The notes below the pieces were generated by a model. It was not told the DNA's origin, ran no database searches, and was given only the letters and a program-made list of their open reading frames with translations. From assembly GCA_034510155.1 (NCBI GenBank), contig CM067381.1, positions 26,723,178-26,787,177 on the forward strand: 64,000 nt of DNA. Reading direction: 5' to 3'. Positions 55,621 to 64,000 of the stretch are shown piece after piece. Within the stretch, counting starts at the first letter, position 1, and each line of letters begins with the position of its first letter. The position numbers and the translations under genes were made by a program. The DNA comes from Eucriotettix oculatus. Lineage: Eukaryota > Arthropoda > Insecta > Orthoptera > Tetrigidae.

Positions 55621-55802
55621 TAAAATGTCCTCAATAATTTTTTTTCTAAATTATTTTTATTACAACGTCGTGAGCTTTAGGTCTATTTGGCCATCATCAT
55701 GTGAAAAATGTACACAGTCAAGTTACAAAGTGTTTCTCCTTATCACATATATCACATATATCCGGCTAAATAAAGTATGGAAGAATATATTTACTTACAA
55801 AC

Positions 55803-56282
55803 AATATATAAAACCAGAGAGAAAGACAGAGGGACAATGAGAGGAAGAGAGGGAGACAGGGAGACATTGAGAGAGACAGAGAAGGGGGGAGAGATACATT
55901 AGAGAGACTGAAAGAGACAGGAGGCAGACAGACAGAAAGGAAGACAGAAAGAGACAGGAGGCAGACAGACAGAAAAAGAGACAGAGATACAGGGAGAGAC
56001 ACAGATAGAAAGGGAGATAGCGAGAAACAGTGAGAGACTGAGAGAGACAGAAGGACACAGATGAACAGAGGGACAGAGAGGCAGGAGATAGACAGAGAGA
56101 CAGGAAAGAGACAGAAAGAAAGACAGACAGACAGAGGCAGAAAGAAAGAAAGAAAGAGAGAGAGGGGGGGCAGAGTGAGACAAAGAGATAGGAAGACAGA
56201 GAAGCAAGAGATAGACTGAGAGATACAGGAAACAGGCAGAAAGAAAGAAAGGGACAGGAGAGAGGGAGAGAGAGAGCGCGAA
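55803..56282. repeat. Purine-only low-complexity tract (GAGACA-type)
   Basis: About 480 bases of almost only A, G and scattered C on the plus strand, built from GAGACAGA, GAAAGA and GGAGGCAGACAGACAGA units. The minus strand stays open for long stretches (up to 313 codons, 55766-56707) only because CT-rich DNA encodes Ser, Leu and Cys without stops. I do not regard that as a gene. Confidence 0.8.
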
Positions 56283-56289
56283 AATCTGC

Positions 56290-57230
56290 AAAAAGTAGCT
56301 GATATCTGGTAATTTAAATGATAGAAGTCGGAAATAGAAATGGAATTGTGTAAGTGAAGTAATGCGTAATTACAATTCTGTGATATGAAGAGAAGACTGG
56401 GATGGTTAAGGATTAATAATGGTTTGTATTTACAGTAATTATTTTCTGAGCCGTAAAATAAATAGTCTGCCGTGGTGAAGATGATGAGAAGCTTCATCTT
56501 GGAAACTTTTACTTTTTCTGTGCCTTTGGACCTGAAGTTTCCTTTTTCAGTAGTGTGAACAAAGGATCTACCATTATGAAGTGTACTATTTCGAAATAGG
56601 TCCGTGGCGGTGGATCCAAAGAGAGCTGAGGAACTGAATCCTTTTCCAGATAGACGTGATAGATCAGAATCCGTTCGTCCGAGTAATGGCGACTGAGTGC
56701 GCGTCATGGTGGAGGTCTGAGCCCCTAATTACCAGAGCGTAATACTTGTCATTCTTGGCAAACGGGGTTAAACTGACGACCCCCTCGAATTAATTGCCAG
56801 GCCCCGGCCGAGATTCATGAATAGTTCATCACCGGTGTAATTACGGTGTCAGCTTCCTCTCTCCCTATCTCTCTCTCTCTCTCTCTAGGCGATGATTTAT
56901 GCTCGCGATCGCTGACGCGCCTATTTGCGTCTCCCTGGACCACGGCCGCTATCAATAACTGGGCCCCATCTTCCAAATCAATATTTATCCTGCGTCACCG
57001 GTGACAGGAAGCGTCGCTGGGTTCCTTGATCACATTTCAAAAAAGTGGATTTGTCACCGCGACCATTCCACCAATTTCTAGCTGTACAGTCACAGTTCCA
57101 TCATTTCTCTGTATTTAACGTTTAATGTAGCAGGAACCGAAGAGGTCATGAGTCACTGGTAACATAGTAGGGTTATATATAATATTTAAATCCGCTTCTG
57201 TCACGAAACCCACAAGCTTCATTACCTCTC
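56290..57230. other. Unique DNA, possible regulatory island
   Basis: The part at 56740-57020 is less AT-rich, contains a TC repeat (56868-56886), AATTA sites and CACCGG pairs and is unrepeated in the window. A candidate enhancer by composition only. The rest is undistinguished. Confidence 0.35.
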
Positions 57231-57231
57231 C

Positions 57232-57892
57232 AGGTCTGGTGCAGAGCTAGGCGTTGGTGACGGAGGCAACTGTGGATCTTCTAACGGCGGAGAACTTCCA
57301 GAAGATGAAAAGAACACTTCTTATACATAAATATGTTGTAAGTCTCAGGACTCTACTCAGAAACCCAACGAGCAACATCAGTCTATATGATCTAAACGGT
57401 TCAAGCCATTCGTACAACACAAGAAATCGCTCTCAGCTCCGTGTTGAAAAACATCGTCTAAGTCTTTTTGAAACCAGCATTCACTATTCCGGTATAAATC
57501 TATACAATACTCTCCCGGAAGAAATAAAAGCTTTAAAGGTTCAAAAATTATTTATAAAGAGTTGTAAATCTCTGTTAATGAATGGAGCGTATTATTCACT
57601 CAAAGAGTTCGTAGATAGGAAGGACTAAAACAGTTTTCTCCTATTATTTTAGAACTATACTCTACTAGAATTTAACTGCTGACTTATTTTCTTTTTCATG
57701 TTCGACGGGAACCTACGCACGATCTTCTGCTGCCTTCTCCGTCGACTGAAAATTGAAGATTGAATTTTATCTTTCCTCTTTTGTCATTCAATTCTTAGTT
57801 GTAAAATTTTGTATATTTCTTGTAATATTATATTTGACGTATCCTATTTCCTCAACCGAGGACTAATGGATTGAATAATAATAAATCTAAAA
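57232..57892 (+). pseudogene. CR1/Jockey-like LINE 3' end
   Basis: An open stretch of 124 codons (57254-57628) ends with a natural stop. Its residues 20-40 (TLLIHKYVVSLRTLL) and 50-124 (HSYNTRNRSQLRVEKHRLSL, SIHYSGINLYNTLPEEIKAL, SCKSLLMNGAYYSLKEFVDR) match the post-RT tail of CR1/Jockey-like LINEs and the sister copy at 10226-10830. The 3' UTR (57629-57892) ends in GAATAATAATAAATCTAAA. 5' truncated within the tail region, so no RT domain. The intact frame over 124 codons suggests it is relatively young. Confidence 0.8.
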
Positions 57893-58860
57893 TAAACGTT
57901 TTATTTTGAACGGGAGGGAAGAAGCATCAGTACAGTTTTAACTCAAATCAATTTATTCAATTCTGACTTTTGTCCATTCTTTGTGTTTTATTTATAACTT
58001 CTTTTCCTTTTCATATCTATTATTTCGTTTACTTCTACTTACTTTATAACTAAAACCATTTTACTTTTTCCTCACACGAAGACTTCAATTCTTGTAAACA
58101 ATATGGGCAATTTTATTATTTAAGTGTTACTTTCTCTAATCTATTATTTTTATTGTCCTACATGTGATCGTCTTACCCAAAGGCGACAGTCTAGTATTCA
58201 CTATTTCGTAAGACCACACGCAGTACGTTAAACACGCGGTGTCATTTCAATTCACCTCAAGGGCACGAAATGTTTCATTCCTTTTAGTTTCTTCCCCCCT
58301 CCCCTCTTCATTTTTCTGTATTCAGCTCCTTGTGTGATGTTAAATTTACTGCAATTCCGCGTTTATTTTGTCTGCGTGGCCGCTAACGAGTTCCACTCAA
58401 CCTCTGGTGGATGGTAATAAAAACGGTGTTCACTTATTCATACTTCTTCTCTTTTCTTCAAGTGGCTTAGATTAAATTAGTCTGGGCATTCAAGCAATAG
58501 GCTATTACACCTCACAAATGAGAAATCGTACTTATAAAACCCAACAGCAGCTGCTACAAGAAAGAAAAAATAAGTTCTAGGAAGGTGGGGGGGAGAAGAA
58601 AACGAAACGTATTTCGTGACGCGTTCCTTTACAAATTATTGGTCTAAATAGGCGCCAGTGGCTCTTATCTAAGCATCAACACGAAAGGAGTATAAAATAT
58701 GTGAAATAGTTTCCAGGGGAATTTTTAAAAACAAAACGTACAGAAATTATTAAATAAAAAAGCCGTGAAGCTTGTCAACTGAGAATAGAACAATAAAGTA
58801 TATTAAACAACGAAATACGATTAACTTAACAAGCCTATAAATATCATTAATGGTTTTATT
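57893..58860. other. AT-rich unique DNA
   Basis: No gene or repeat recognised. It lies between the LINE 3' end and the tail of the minus-strand LINE at 58862. Confidence 0.4.
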
Positions 58861-58861
58861 T

Positions 58862-59965
58862 GTTACGGTGGTATTCAGTCCTAAGACTGGCCTGATGCAA
58901 CCGTCCATTCTAACCTACAGTCCGCAAACCTTTACATATCCTCATAACTAGTACATCCCACATCTTCCAAATTCTGCTAAGTGTGTTCCATCCTTGGCCT
59001 CCCTCTTCTGTTCTAACCACACACACTTCCTTCTAATGCTAACTTAATTCGTGTCTCAAAACATGGCCTATTAATCTATCCCTTCTCTTGGTCAACATCT
59101 TCCATATTGTTCGCTTTTCCCCTAATCTGTTTAGAACTTCCTCGTTAGTGATTCTATCCACCCATCTCATTCTACTATAGCCAAATATTTCAAAGTTTTC
59201 TATTATTTTCGTTTCTGCAACTCCTACCATCATCCTTTTGCAATCATATAATGCAACACTCCAAATGAACATTTTTAGCATTGATTTCCTAATATTCATA
59301 GTCAGTAAATTCCTCTTTTTTGCGAAATCCTTCGTTTCCTGCGATATCCTGCTCTAGTTATTGCGTTTCCCGAGTAGCATAATTCCTTAAAATACTTCAA
59401 AATATCCCTTTTCAATCTTACAGGCTTTGTTATGTCACCTTTCCCCATTACCTTGGTTTTACCTCTATTAATCCTCATGTTAAAATCTTTCTCCAGGACC
59501 ACCTTCATATCATTTATTATGGTTTCTGAATCGTCTTCTGTACAATATATTCATCAAACCCTAGGGTTTTTATTTTTCCTTTGCAGATTGATTTATTTTC
59601 CTCGTTTCGTTTTAACTTTTTTCTTTATCTGTTCTATATTTAAGTTAAACAGCATGGACGACAGACTGCATGTCGTACTTCTTTCATGATTTCTGCTTTG
59701 TTTTCTTGATCTTCAATTCTAATTACTGTTGACTTACTTCGGTACAGGTTACAGACAAGCCTTCTTTCTCGATATTTTATTGCTGTGCTTTTCAAAATCC
59801 TCAATTCACATTTATCAAAGGCTTGTTCTAATTTTACAAATGCCATGACCGTAGGCTAGTTCTTGTCTTATCCTGTCTTCTAAGATTAGACGCAAAGTCA
59901 ATATTACTATTCTATTTTATTTTCCCATCCTCCTATATACTATTTTCGTTTATATTATGCTTGCA
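58862..59965 (-). pseudogene. RTE-like LINE, longest copy, reverse strand
   Basis: About 1.1 kb, from the 3' end (GTTACGGTGGTATTCAGTCC at 58862-58881, tail largely lost) back to RT motif A. Recognisable pieces are 59846-59640 (AFVKLEQAFDKCELRILKST, KYRERRLVCNLYRSKSTVIR and EIMKEVRHAV, motifs A and B degraded), 59508-59302 (KDFNMRINRGKTKVMGKG, LKRDILKYFKELCYSGNAIT) and 59299-59039 (NIRKSMLKMFIWSVALYDCK, RMRWVDRITNEEVLNRLGEK, TLTKRRD-type MLTKRRDRLIGHVLRHE). The aspartates of FADD are not recognisable. Frames are broken at each junction. Confidence 0.85.
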
Positions 59966-60140
59966 TGAGATACTAAACTAATTGTCCTGTGCTGATTGGA
60001 TCTATTATCCCCAGCACACTTCGGTACGGGTATAATTATATTTTTAACTTAAATTTTCCGGTATTCTTCCTGTTTCGTAGATTTCACAAACTATTTATTC
60101 ATCTATAAAGTAAAAAAAATGGATGTAGTAAATTCACCGT

Positions 60141-60392
60141 GGTTGTTCCTAATGGCGTAGTGGCTAGCTAGCGTTGCTGCCTCAATAACAACCCAGAGGT
60201 CTCGGGTTCCAATCCTGACATGGGCTTGTATGTTTGTGTCGTTATGGTCGCGAAGATTAAGACTGTTGGAGGATCGATACGCTGACCACGTGTCACTCCA
60301 AACTCGGAATGTGTCATGCAAGATGACAGTCCGCAGTCGACTCGGTAGGCCCAGGCCCTCAATGGGCTGTAGAGCCATGGAGAAGAAAAAAA
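60141..60392 (+). mobile_element. tRNA-derived SINE, full-length reference copy
   Basis: A box TGGCGTAGTGGCTAGCTAGC at 60153-60172, B box GGGTTCCAATCC at 60204-60215, linker to 60255, then the shared body GTTGGAGGATCGATACGCTG, ACCACGTGTCACTCCAAACT, TGTCATGCAAGATGACAGTC, CGCAGTCGACTCGGTAGGCC and GGGCTGTAGAGCCATGGAGA, with a short A tail. The same design is at 38426-38655 and, headless, at 27969-28113. Transcription from the internal pol III promoter is likely for intact family members. Confidence 0.8.
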
Positions 60393-60394
60393 AT

Positions 60395-61220
60395 TCCTAT
60401 ACAAAGTCGAAAATGATTTATGGGTATCCACAGTAAAAGAAGATATAGCCAAATTCAGTCTTACATGTAGTGAAAAATTGGAAGCAACTGCAAACAAACT
60501 GATGAATCCAACCAGAAGTTTCAAAGAAGACCTTTTTCGGGAACGTTCAGTTAAAGTAGTTTTTTTTAATATTCTTAAGAATCGCTTTTCAAAAAGCAAT
60601 TGAAAACAAACAACTGTCGTTTCCTCAATTCAAAATACCCAACGAAAGATATTCATTTACGGATTCATATACCAACCACATTTCCTCCTCCCTTTAAACC
60701 GTCTAAGCGTTCTTTAGCACAGAGAGAATGACTGAATTGAATGAATTGAGAGGGATAGAAAAAGTGGTGCTGGATCAAAGACGTGCGATCAGAAAGACGA
60801 AAACAACAGTAGAGAAAAGAAAAGAAAGGATCTGAACGTCACGTAATGAGTATTATCAAACAAAGGAGCTGACAGAGAGTCCTGTAATTACTGTATCAGC
60901 GCCTTGGAGTGTGAAGCTGTCAGCGAGACGCGTGGGAGAAACGCATCGTCACTTCCCACAAGATAATGCACTCGTTCCTTCTTCATTGACCACTGACAAT
61001 GGCGCCTCGTCGACAGATACATTAATCCCCCATCCCCCCACCTCTACCTTTTATCATTTACCCATGACTCAATTATACATTTTTTTCATATGTAGAGGAA
61101 AATTAATTCTTGTTCAAAAATGTATCTCAATTGTAGAGTTTAAAAAAATATTGCTAAAAAAATTTTACGACTAAAATTAATCGTAACGCCAACATAGTTT
61201 TCTGACTTTAAAATTTACAA
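60395..61220. other. Unique DNA, no recognised gene
   Basis: AT-rich except 60760-61040. No open frame of note and no repeat match. Confidence 0.4.
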
Positions 61221-61221
61221 T

Positions 61222-61286
61222 ATAAATAAAAGTCAGCCAACAATTCAGCATATATATCACTATTTATTGAAAAGCTAAGTTTCGTC
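61222..61286 (-). repeat. Truncated ribozyme-element 3' end
   Basis: On the minus strand GACGAAACUUAGCUUUUC, AATAAATAGTGATATA, then the GCTGAATTG-TTGGCTGAC block: the 3' half of a GUCUC-family element with the 5' half of the ribozyme lost. Confidence 0.55.
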
Positions 61287-61894
61287 AAATTTCCATATTA
61301 ATATATATTTTTTAAATTTTGTAATGTTTGCAAAAATTTGTAATTTTATTTTGTAGATGAAAATGGCAATTGATGAAAGCTTCTTCCAAATTAAGTTTGG
61401 AAATCAAAATTGAAATATAGTTTTGGTTTATTGAAGTGACTGATAAAAATAAGGGAAAATTATTATCATAATAAATTAATTATCAGTCTTTTAACAAAAA
61501 ATTTTAATAAATTCCTTGAAGAAAGTATATCACTATTTATTCAATTTTGAGACTTCCTTAGGCGTACTACAAACATGGAACCCATATCTAATTTCTTGTA
61601 ATATTATGTTTGTAGTACGCCTGAGAAAGTCTCAAAATGGAAACGAAACGTCGCTTTTGAATAAATAGTGACATACTTTCTTCAAGGAATTTATTAAAAA
61701 AATTGTTAAAAGACTGATAATTAATTTATTATGATAATGATTTTCCCTTCAATAAACCAAAACTATATTTCAACTTTGATTTCCAAACTTAATTTGGAAG
61801 AAGCTTTCATAAATTGCCATATTCATCTACAAAAGAAAATTTCCATTTTTTTGAAACATTACAAAATTTAAAAAATATATAAATATGGAAATTT
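61287..61894. mobile_element. 608-bp inverted repeat with one preserved ribozyme motif
   Basis: Arms 61287-61577 and 61606-61894 are almost exact inverted copies (about 290 bases each) with a 28-base loop. Both arms contain block R (GATGAA-ATGGCAATTGATGA, GCTTCTTCCAAATTAAG, TTTGGAAATCAAA), the TCTTTTAACAAAAAATTTTA stretch, AATAAATAGTGA, and a ribozyme site. The left ribozyme has lost its 3' half by a short deletion, while the right one (H26) is complete. Outside the right arm a further copy of block R (61970-62070) leads to a ribozyme-less 3' end. Confidence 0.75.
61621..61653 (+). ncRNA. Hammerhead motif H26 (GUCUC family)
   Basis: CUGAGAA (G8 changed to A), extra A, stem II GUCUC/GAAAC with one mismatch, AAAAUG loop, GAAA at 61645-61648, ACGU, cleavable C61652. 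Stem I begins GC/GC. One core change plus one stem mismatch. Confidence 0.6.
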
Positions 61895-62125
61895 ATTTTA
61901 AACTATGGTATAAAACATTTGGTTTTTTCAACGATATAATGTTTCAAAAAATTGTAATTTCTTTTGCAGATGAATATGGCAATTGATGAAAGCTTCTTCC
62001 GAATTAGATTTGGAAATCAAAATTGAAATATAGTTTTGGTTTATTGAAGTGACTGATAAAAATATGGCAAATAATGAATATCATAATAGTGATATACTTA
62101 TATGCTGACTTTTTGGCCGTATTTT
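61895..62125 (+). mobile_element. Ribozyme-element copy with ribozyme deleted
   Basis: Block R is at 61970-62005, and the GTGACTGATAAAAATA stretch at 62055-62070 leads directly to ATAGTGATATACTTATATGC and TGACTTTTTGGCCGT (62087-62120). Compared with the neighbouring inverted repeat, the segment that holds the ribozyme is missing. Confidence 0.55.
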
Positions 62126-62788
62126 TATTTTTTATTAATCGTAATGGTTACAAAAATATTTATGTTAATCAAAATTTTGATAGCGAAGCATAATCACCTC
62201 CTTCTCTCTTTAAATTATGTAATTATTCGCCTTCCTTATAATTTGATTTTTGTGAGTCCTAGACCTAAGTTACAGAATAATTTTTTTCTATAAAATGTAT
62301 TTCTAAATTTTATTCACTGGAAACAGCGAAGGCTTTACCGCTTTAATGAATTAAAATTTCTGACTATTGTTCAAGTATTCTCAGTAAGAAAGAAAATTAA
62401 GTTTTACCTAATGTCCACAAGAATTTTCAAATTCGTCTCTCTAAGACTCAAACCTAATTTCTTTGGATTGTTCGTGTAAATTTAGACATATAATGCATTA
62501 CAAATGTCGACTTTCATATAGTTAATGAAGTAAACAACATCATTTTACAGTCAAAATTATCTATTTTGATTAATGACTGAAAATAAAACGGAGCTTTCGA
62601 TCTATAGTAATATCATATTCATCGACACTGAAAAGATACAATTTTAATTGCTGCCAATTTCTTACTCCACTTTTTAAAACCTTTGTCCTTATCTGTTTTA
62701 AATTCTCGTGATTGTTCTTAAGTGGTCTTGTTGGTTCTCCACACAATTGCTCCATTATAAATGTTGACTGGAATTAAAAATTAGTATA
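62126..62788. other. AT-rich unique DNA
   Basis: No gene. Open frames of 61-63 codons without domains. Confidence 0.4.
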
Positions 62789-62789
62789 A

Positions 62790-62900
62790 ATAAAAAGACG
62801 GCCAATAAGTCAGCACATAATTTTATTGCTATTCAACCAACATAAATGCGACGTTTCGTCTCACTTCATCAGACATAAAATTTAGCAATTCACGCCCTAA
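62790..62900 (-). mobile_element. Ribozyme-element 3' end (GUCUC family)
   Basis: Minus strand, in order: ribozyme motif (62872-62849), GCATTTATGTTGG, TTGAATAGCAATAAAATTA, GTGCTGACTTATTGGCCGTC and TTTTTATTT. Full 3' block of the family. The 5' part is not recognisable. Confidence 0.65.
62849..62872 (-). ncRNA. Minimal hammerhead motif H27 (2-bp stem II)
   Basis: Minus strand: CUGAUGA, extra A, then only GUGAGAC before GAAA, giving a stem II of two pairs (GU/AC) with a GAG loop, then GAAA, ACGU, cleavable C. All invariant bases are present. A deletion has removed most of stem-loop II relative to the family (GUCUC, loop, GAGAC). Stem I UGU/GCA-type pairing of about 4 bp. Confidence 0.65.
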
Positions 62901-62929
62901 AATATTCTTAAATGTTGTCCATCTCCTGT

Positions 62930-63730
62930 TTATCAACCAAACGGACATAAAAATTTAGTTGTTCAAACACAAGCACGTCTTTTTTTACCCAAGAAGCTTT
63001 AGAATTAAACACCATCATCAGCTAAAAAGTTAAGATAAAGGAAACCAATTAAAGTGCTGCTAATGATGATGTTTCATTCGAAAGCTTCTTGAAAACAAAT
63101 GGCGTGGTTTTTTTTAAACAACTAAATTTTATGACTGTTTGACTTAATTATACTGAACCTTTTTCAGTCTTTTGATATAAAAATATATATAGTACGAAAT
63201 ATATAGGAATTGTGATATTTTTTTACTATTTCAGAGTCGATGGAGATGATTTTACCATAGATCAAAAGGTACGGTTTATTTTCGACATTAAGCCAAATAA
63301 ATAATTGTGATTAGATGTCTTCGTTTCCTTAACGTCATTATCTTTATATATGGTATTCATATTTTATTATTCTTCGTGACTTACTGTATACGTTCTTTTA
63401 TTTTATTATAATTATGTCCAGGTTTTTATTTCCCAGAAATCGTTTGAAAAACGTATAACTTGATGGAGACGATTCGAATGAAGTATTTTCATGTTATAAG
63501 GAGCTGTTTGTCTGTAAGGAATTTGGTGAGCCAGGGCAGGGCGTCGTTCACTTGACGCGGTCTGACAAATGTGGGTGAGCCTGGCTTTACCGTGGTGATT
63601 ATCACTTGGTGAGTAGGCAAGGAGCTGAGTTAGCACCACACTTGGCTGAGGGAGTCGTGGGAGACCACAGAAACGTTGCGGAAGGACGACACTCGGCGCA
63701 GATAACAAACTATAAATTTGCCTCGTAATG
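62930..63730. other. Unique DNA with a less AT-rich tract
   Basis: 63460-63720 is near-balanced in composition and open for 127 codons on the minus strand (63412-63795). Its first ~20 codons are block R of the neighbouring repeat, so the frame is a chimera of repeat and unique DNA. No domain recognised. Confidence 0.35.
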
Positions 63731-63734
63731 AAGG

Positions 63735-64000
63735 CGAGATGATTTCCAAATCTAATTTGGAAGAAGCTTTCATCAATTGCCATATTCATCTGCAAAAGAA
63801 ATTACAATTTTTTGAAACGTTATATCGTTAAAAAACCAAATGTTTTATAACATAGTTTAAAATAAATTTCCATATTTATACATTTTTAAAATTTTGTAAT
63901 GTTTCAAAAATATTGAAATTTTGTTTTGTAGATGAATATGGCAATTTATGACAGTTTCTTCCAAATTAAGTTTGGAAATCAAAATTGAAATATAGTTTTG
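63735..64000. repeat. Inverted pair of block R copies, cut by window end
   Basis: A minus-strand copy of block R (63747-63797) and a plus-strand copy (63932-63990) with the flanking AAACCAAATGTTTTATAACA stretch between them. This matches the right side of the 61.29-62.07 kb structure, so a second inverted-repeat element probably continues beyond the window. Confidence 0.65.

Noticed and set aside
55664..55702. Minus-strand AUGAUGA, GGCC/GACC hairpin and GACGUUG
   Set aside because: The GAAA box reads UAAA and is followed by an extra GCUCACG, so no standard hammerhead can be drawn, although the general layout is similar.
55766..56707. 313-codon minus-strand open frame rich in Ser, Leu and Cys
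   Set aside because: It is the translation of a CT-only low-complexity tract, which has few stop codons in any frame; composition is not that of a real protein.
1..64000. CRISPR arrays, bacterial operons, phage or plasmid features
   Set aside because: No regularly spaced identical repeats, no ribosome-binding sites or gene packing; all signals are those of a eukaryotic nuclear genome.

Overview
This window looks like gene-poor nuclear DNA from a large, repeat-rich animal genome, most likely an insect. The evidence is the strong A+T bias, the absence of dense coding capacity, many decayed non-LTR retrotransposons with animal-type reverse transcriptase, tRNA-derived SINEs, and very many hammerhead-ribozyme-like motifs of the kind known from metazoan Penelope-like elements (PLEs). 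A polyneopteran insect (termite, cockroach or stick insect) is my guess from the repeat families only. I recognise no intact host protein-coding gene, no genuine tRNA gene and no rRNA. The window reads as intergenic or intronic DNA.

Layout. (1) At least fifteen pieces of one RTE-like LINE family lie on both strands (0.05-0.5, 0.7-1.1, 2.1-2.6, 14.9-15.6, 30.3-31.0, 31.6-32.0, 33.35-34.1, 38.1, 40.0-41.0, 41.4-42.3, 48.8-49.8 and 58.9-60.0 kb). Most are 5' truncated and all are frame-broken. They share a very short 3' end with an ACA-rich tail. (2) Two copies of a second LINE family (10.2-10.8 and 57.2-57.9 kb) and R1/Jockey-type remains (45.9-47.3 kb) are present. (3) tRNA-derived SINEs or SINE heads occur at 17.3, 27.2, 27.3, 28.0, 29.1, 37.9, 38.4-38.65, 43.2, 44.4 and 60.1-60.4 kb. 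(4) Simple and tandem repeats include a 74-bp satellite at 27.8-29.0 kb, a 70-bp minisatellite at 52.9-53.15 kb, a ~400-bp tandem duplication at 21.3-22.0 kb, a purine-only tract at 55.8-56.3 kb and AT-rich degenerate arrays.

The main signal is a set of about 27 hammerhead-like (HHR) motifs scattered from 2.8 to 62.9 kb on both strands. They share a CUGANGA box, a stem-loop II, and GAAA followed by a short palindrome (usually ACGU) and a cleavable base. Nearly all carry one extra nucleotide between CUGANGA and stem II. By stem II sequence and flanks they fall into about seven families. Many sit inside 160-600 bp inverted repeats, some with a ribozyme in each arm facing opposite ways. One pair is in head-to-tail tandem units of 386 and 410 bp (50.6-51.4 kb), the arrangement seen in retrozymes and in PLE terminal repeats. 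Two copies have clean target-site duplications (12 bp at 28.3-28.5 kb, 14 bp at 30.65-30.92 kb), so these are insertions, not chance motifs. No PLE reverse transcriptase or GIY-YIG endonuclease is recognisable here, so the copies are non-autonomous or truncated.

The remaining unique DNA (1.1-2.1, 2.9-5.9, 6.8-9.5, 11.2-14.9, 15.6-21.2, 22-23.5, 24.3-27.1, 29.1-30.3, 34.1-37.5, 49.8-50.6, 51.6-52.9, 53.2-55.6, 56.3-57.2, 57.9-58.9 and 60.4-61.2 kb) has no recognisable genes. Some less AT-rich islands in it could be regulatory DNA. That is inference only.
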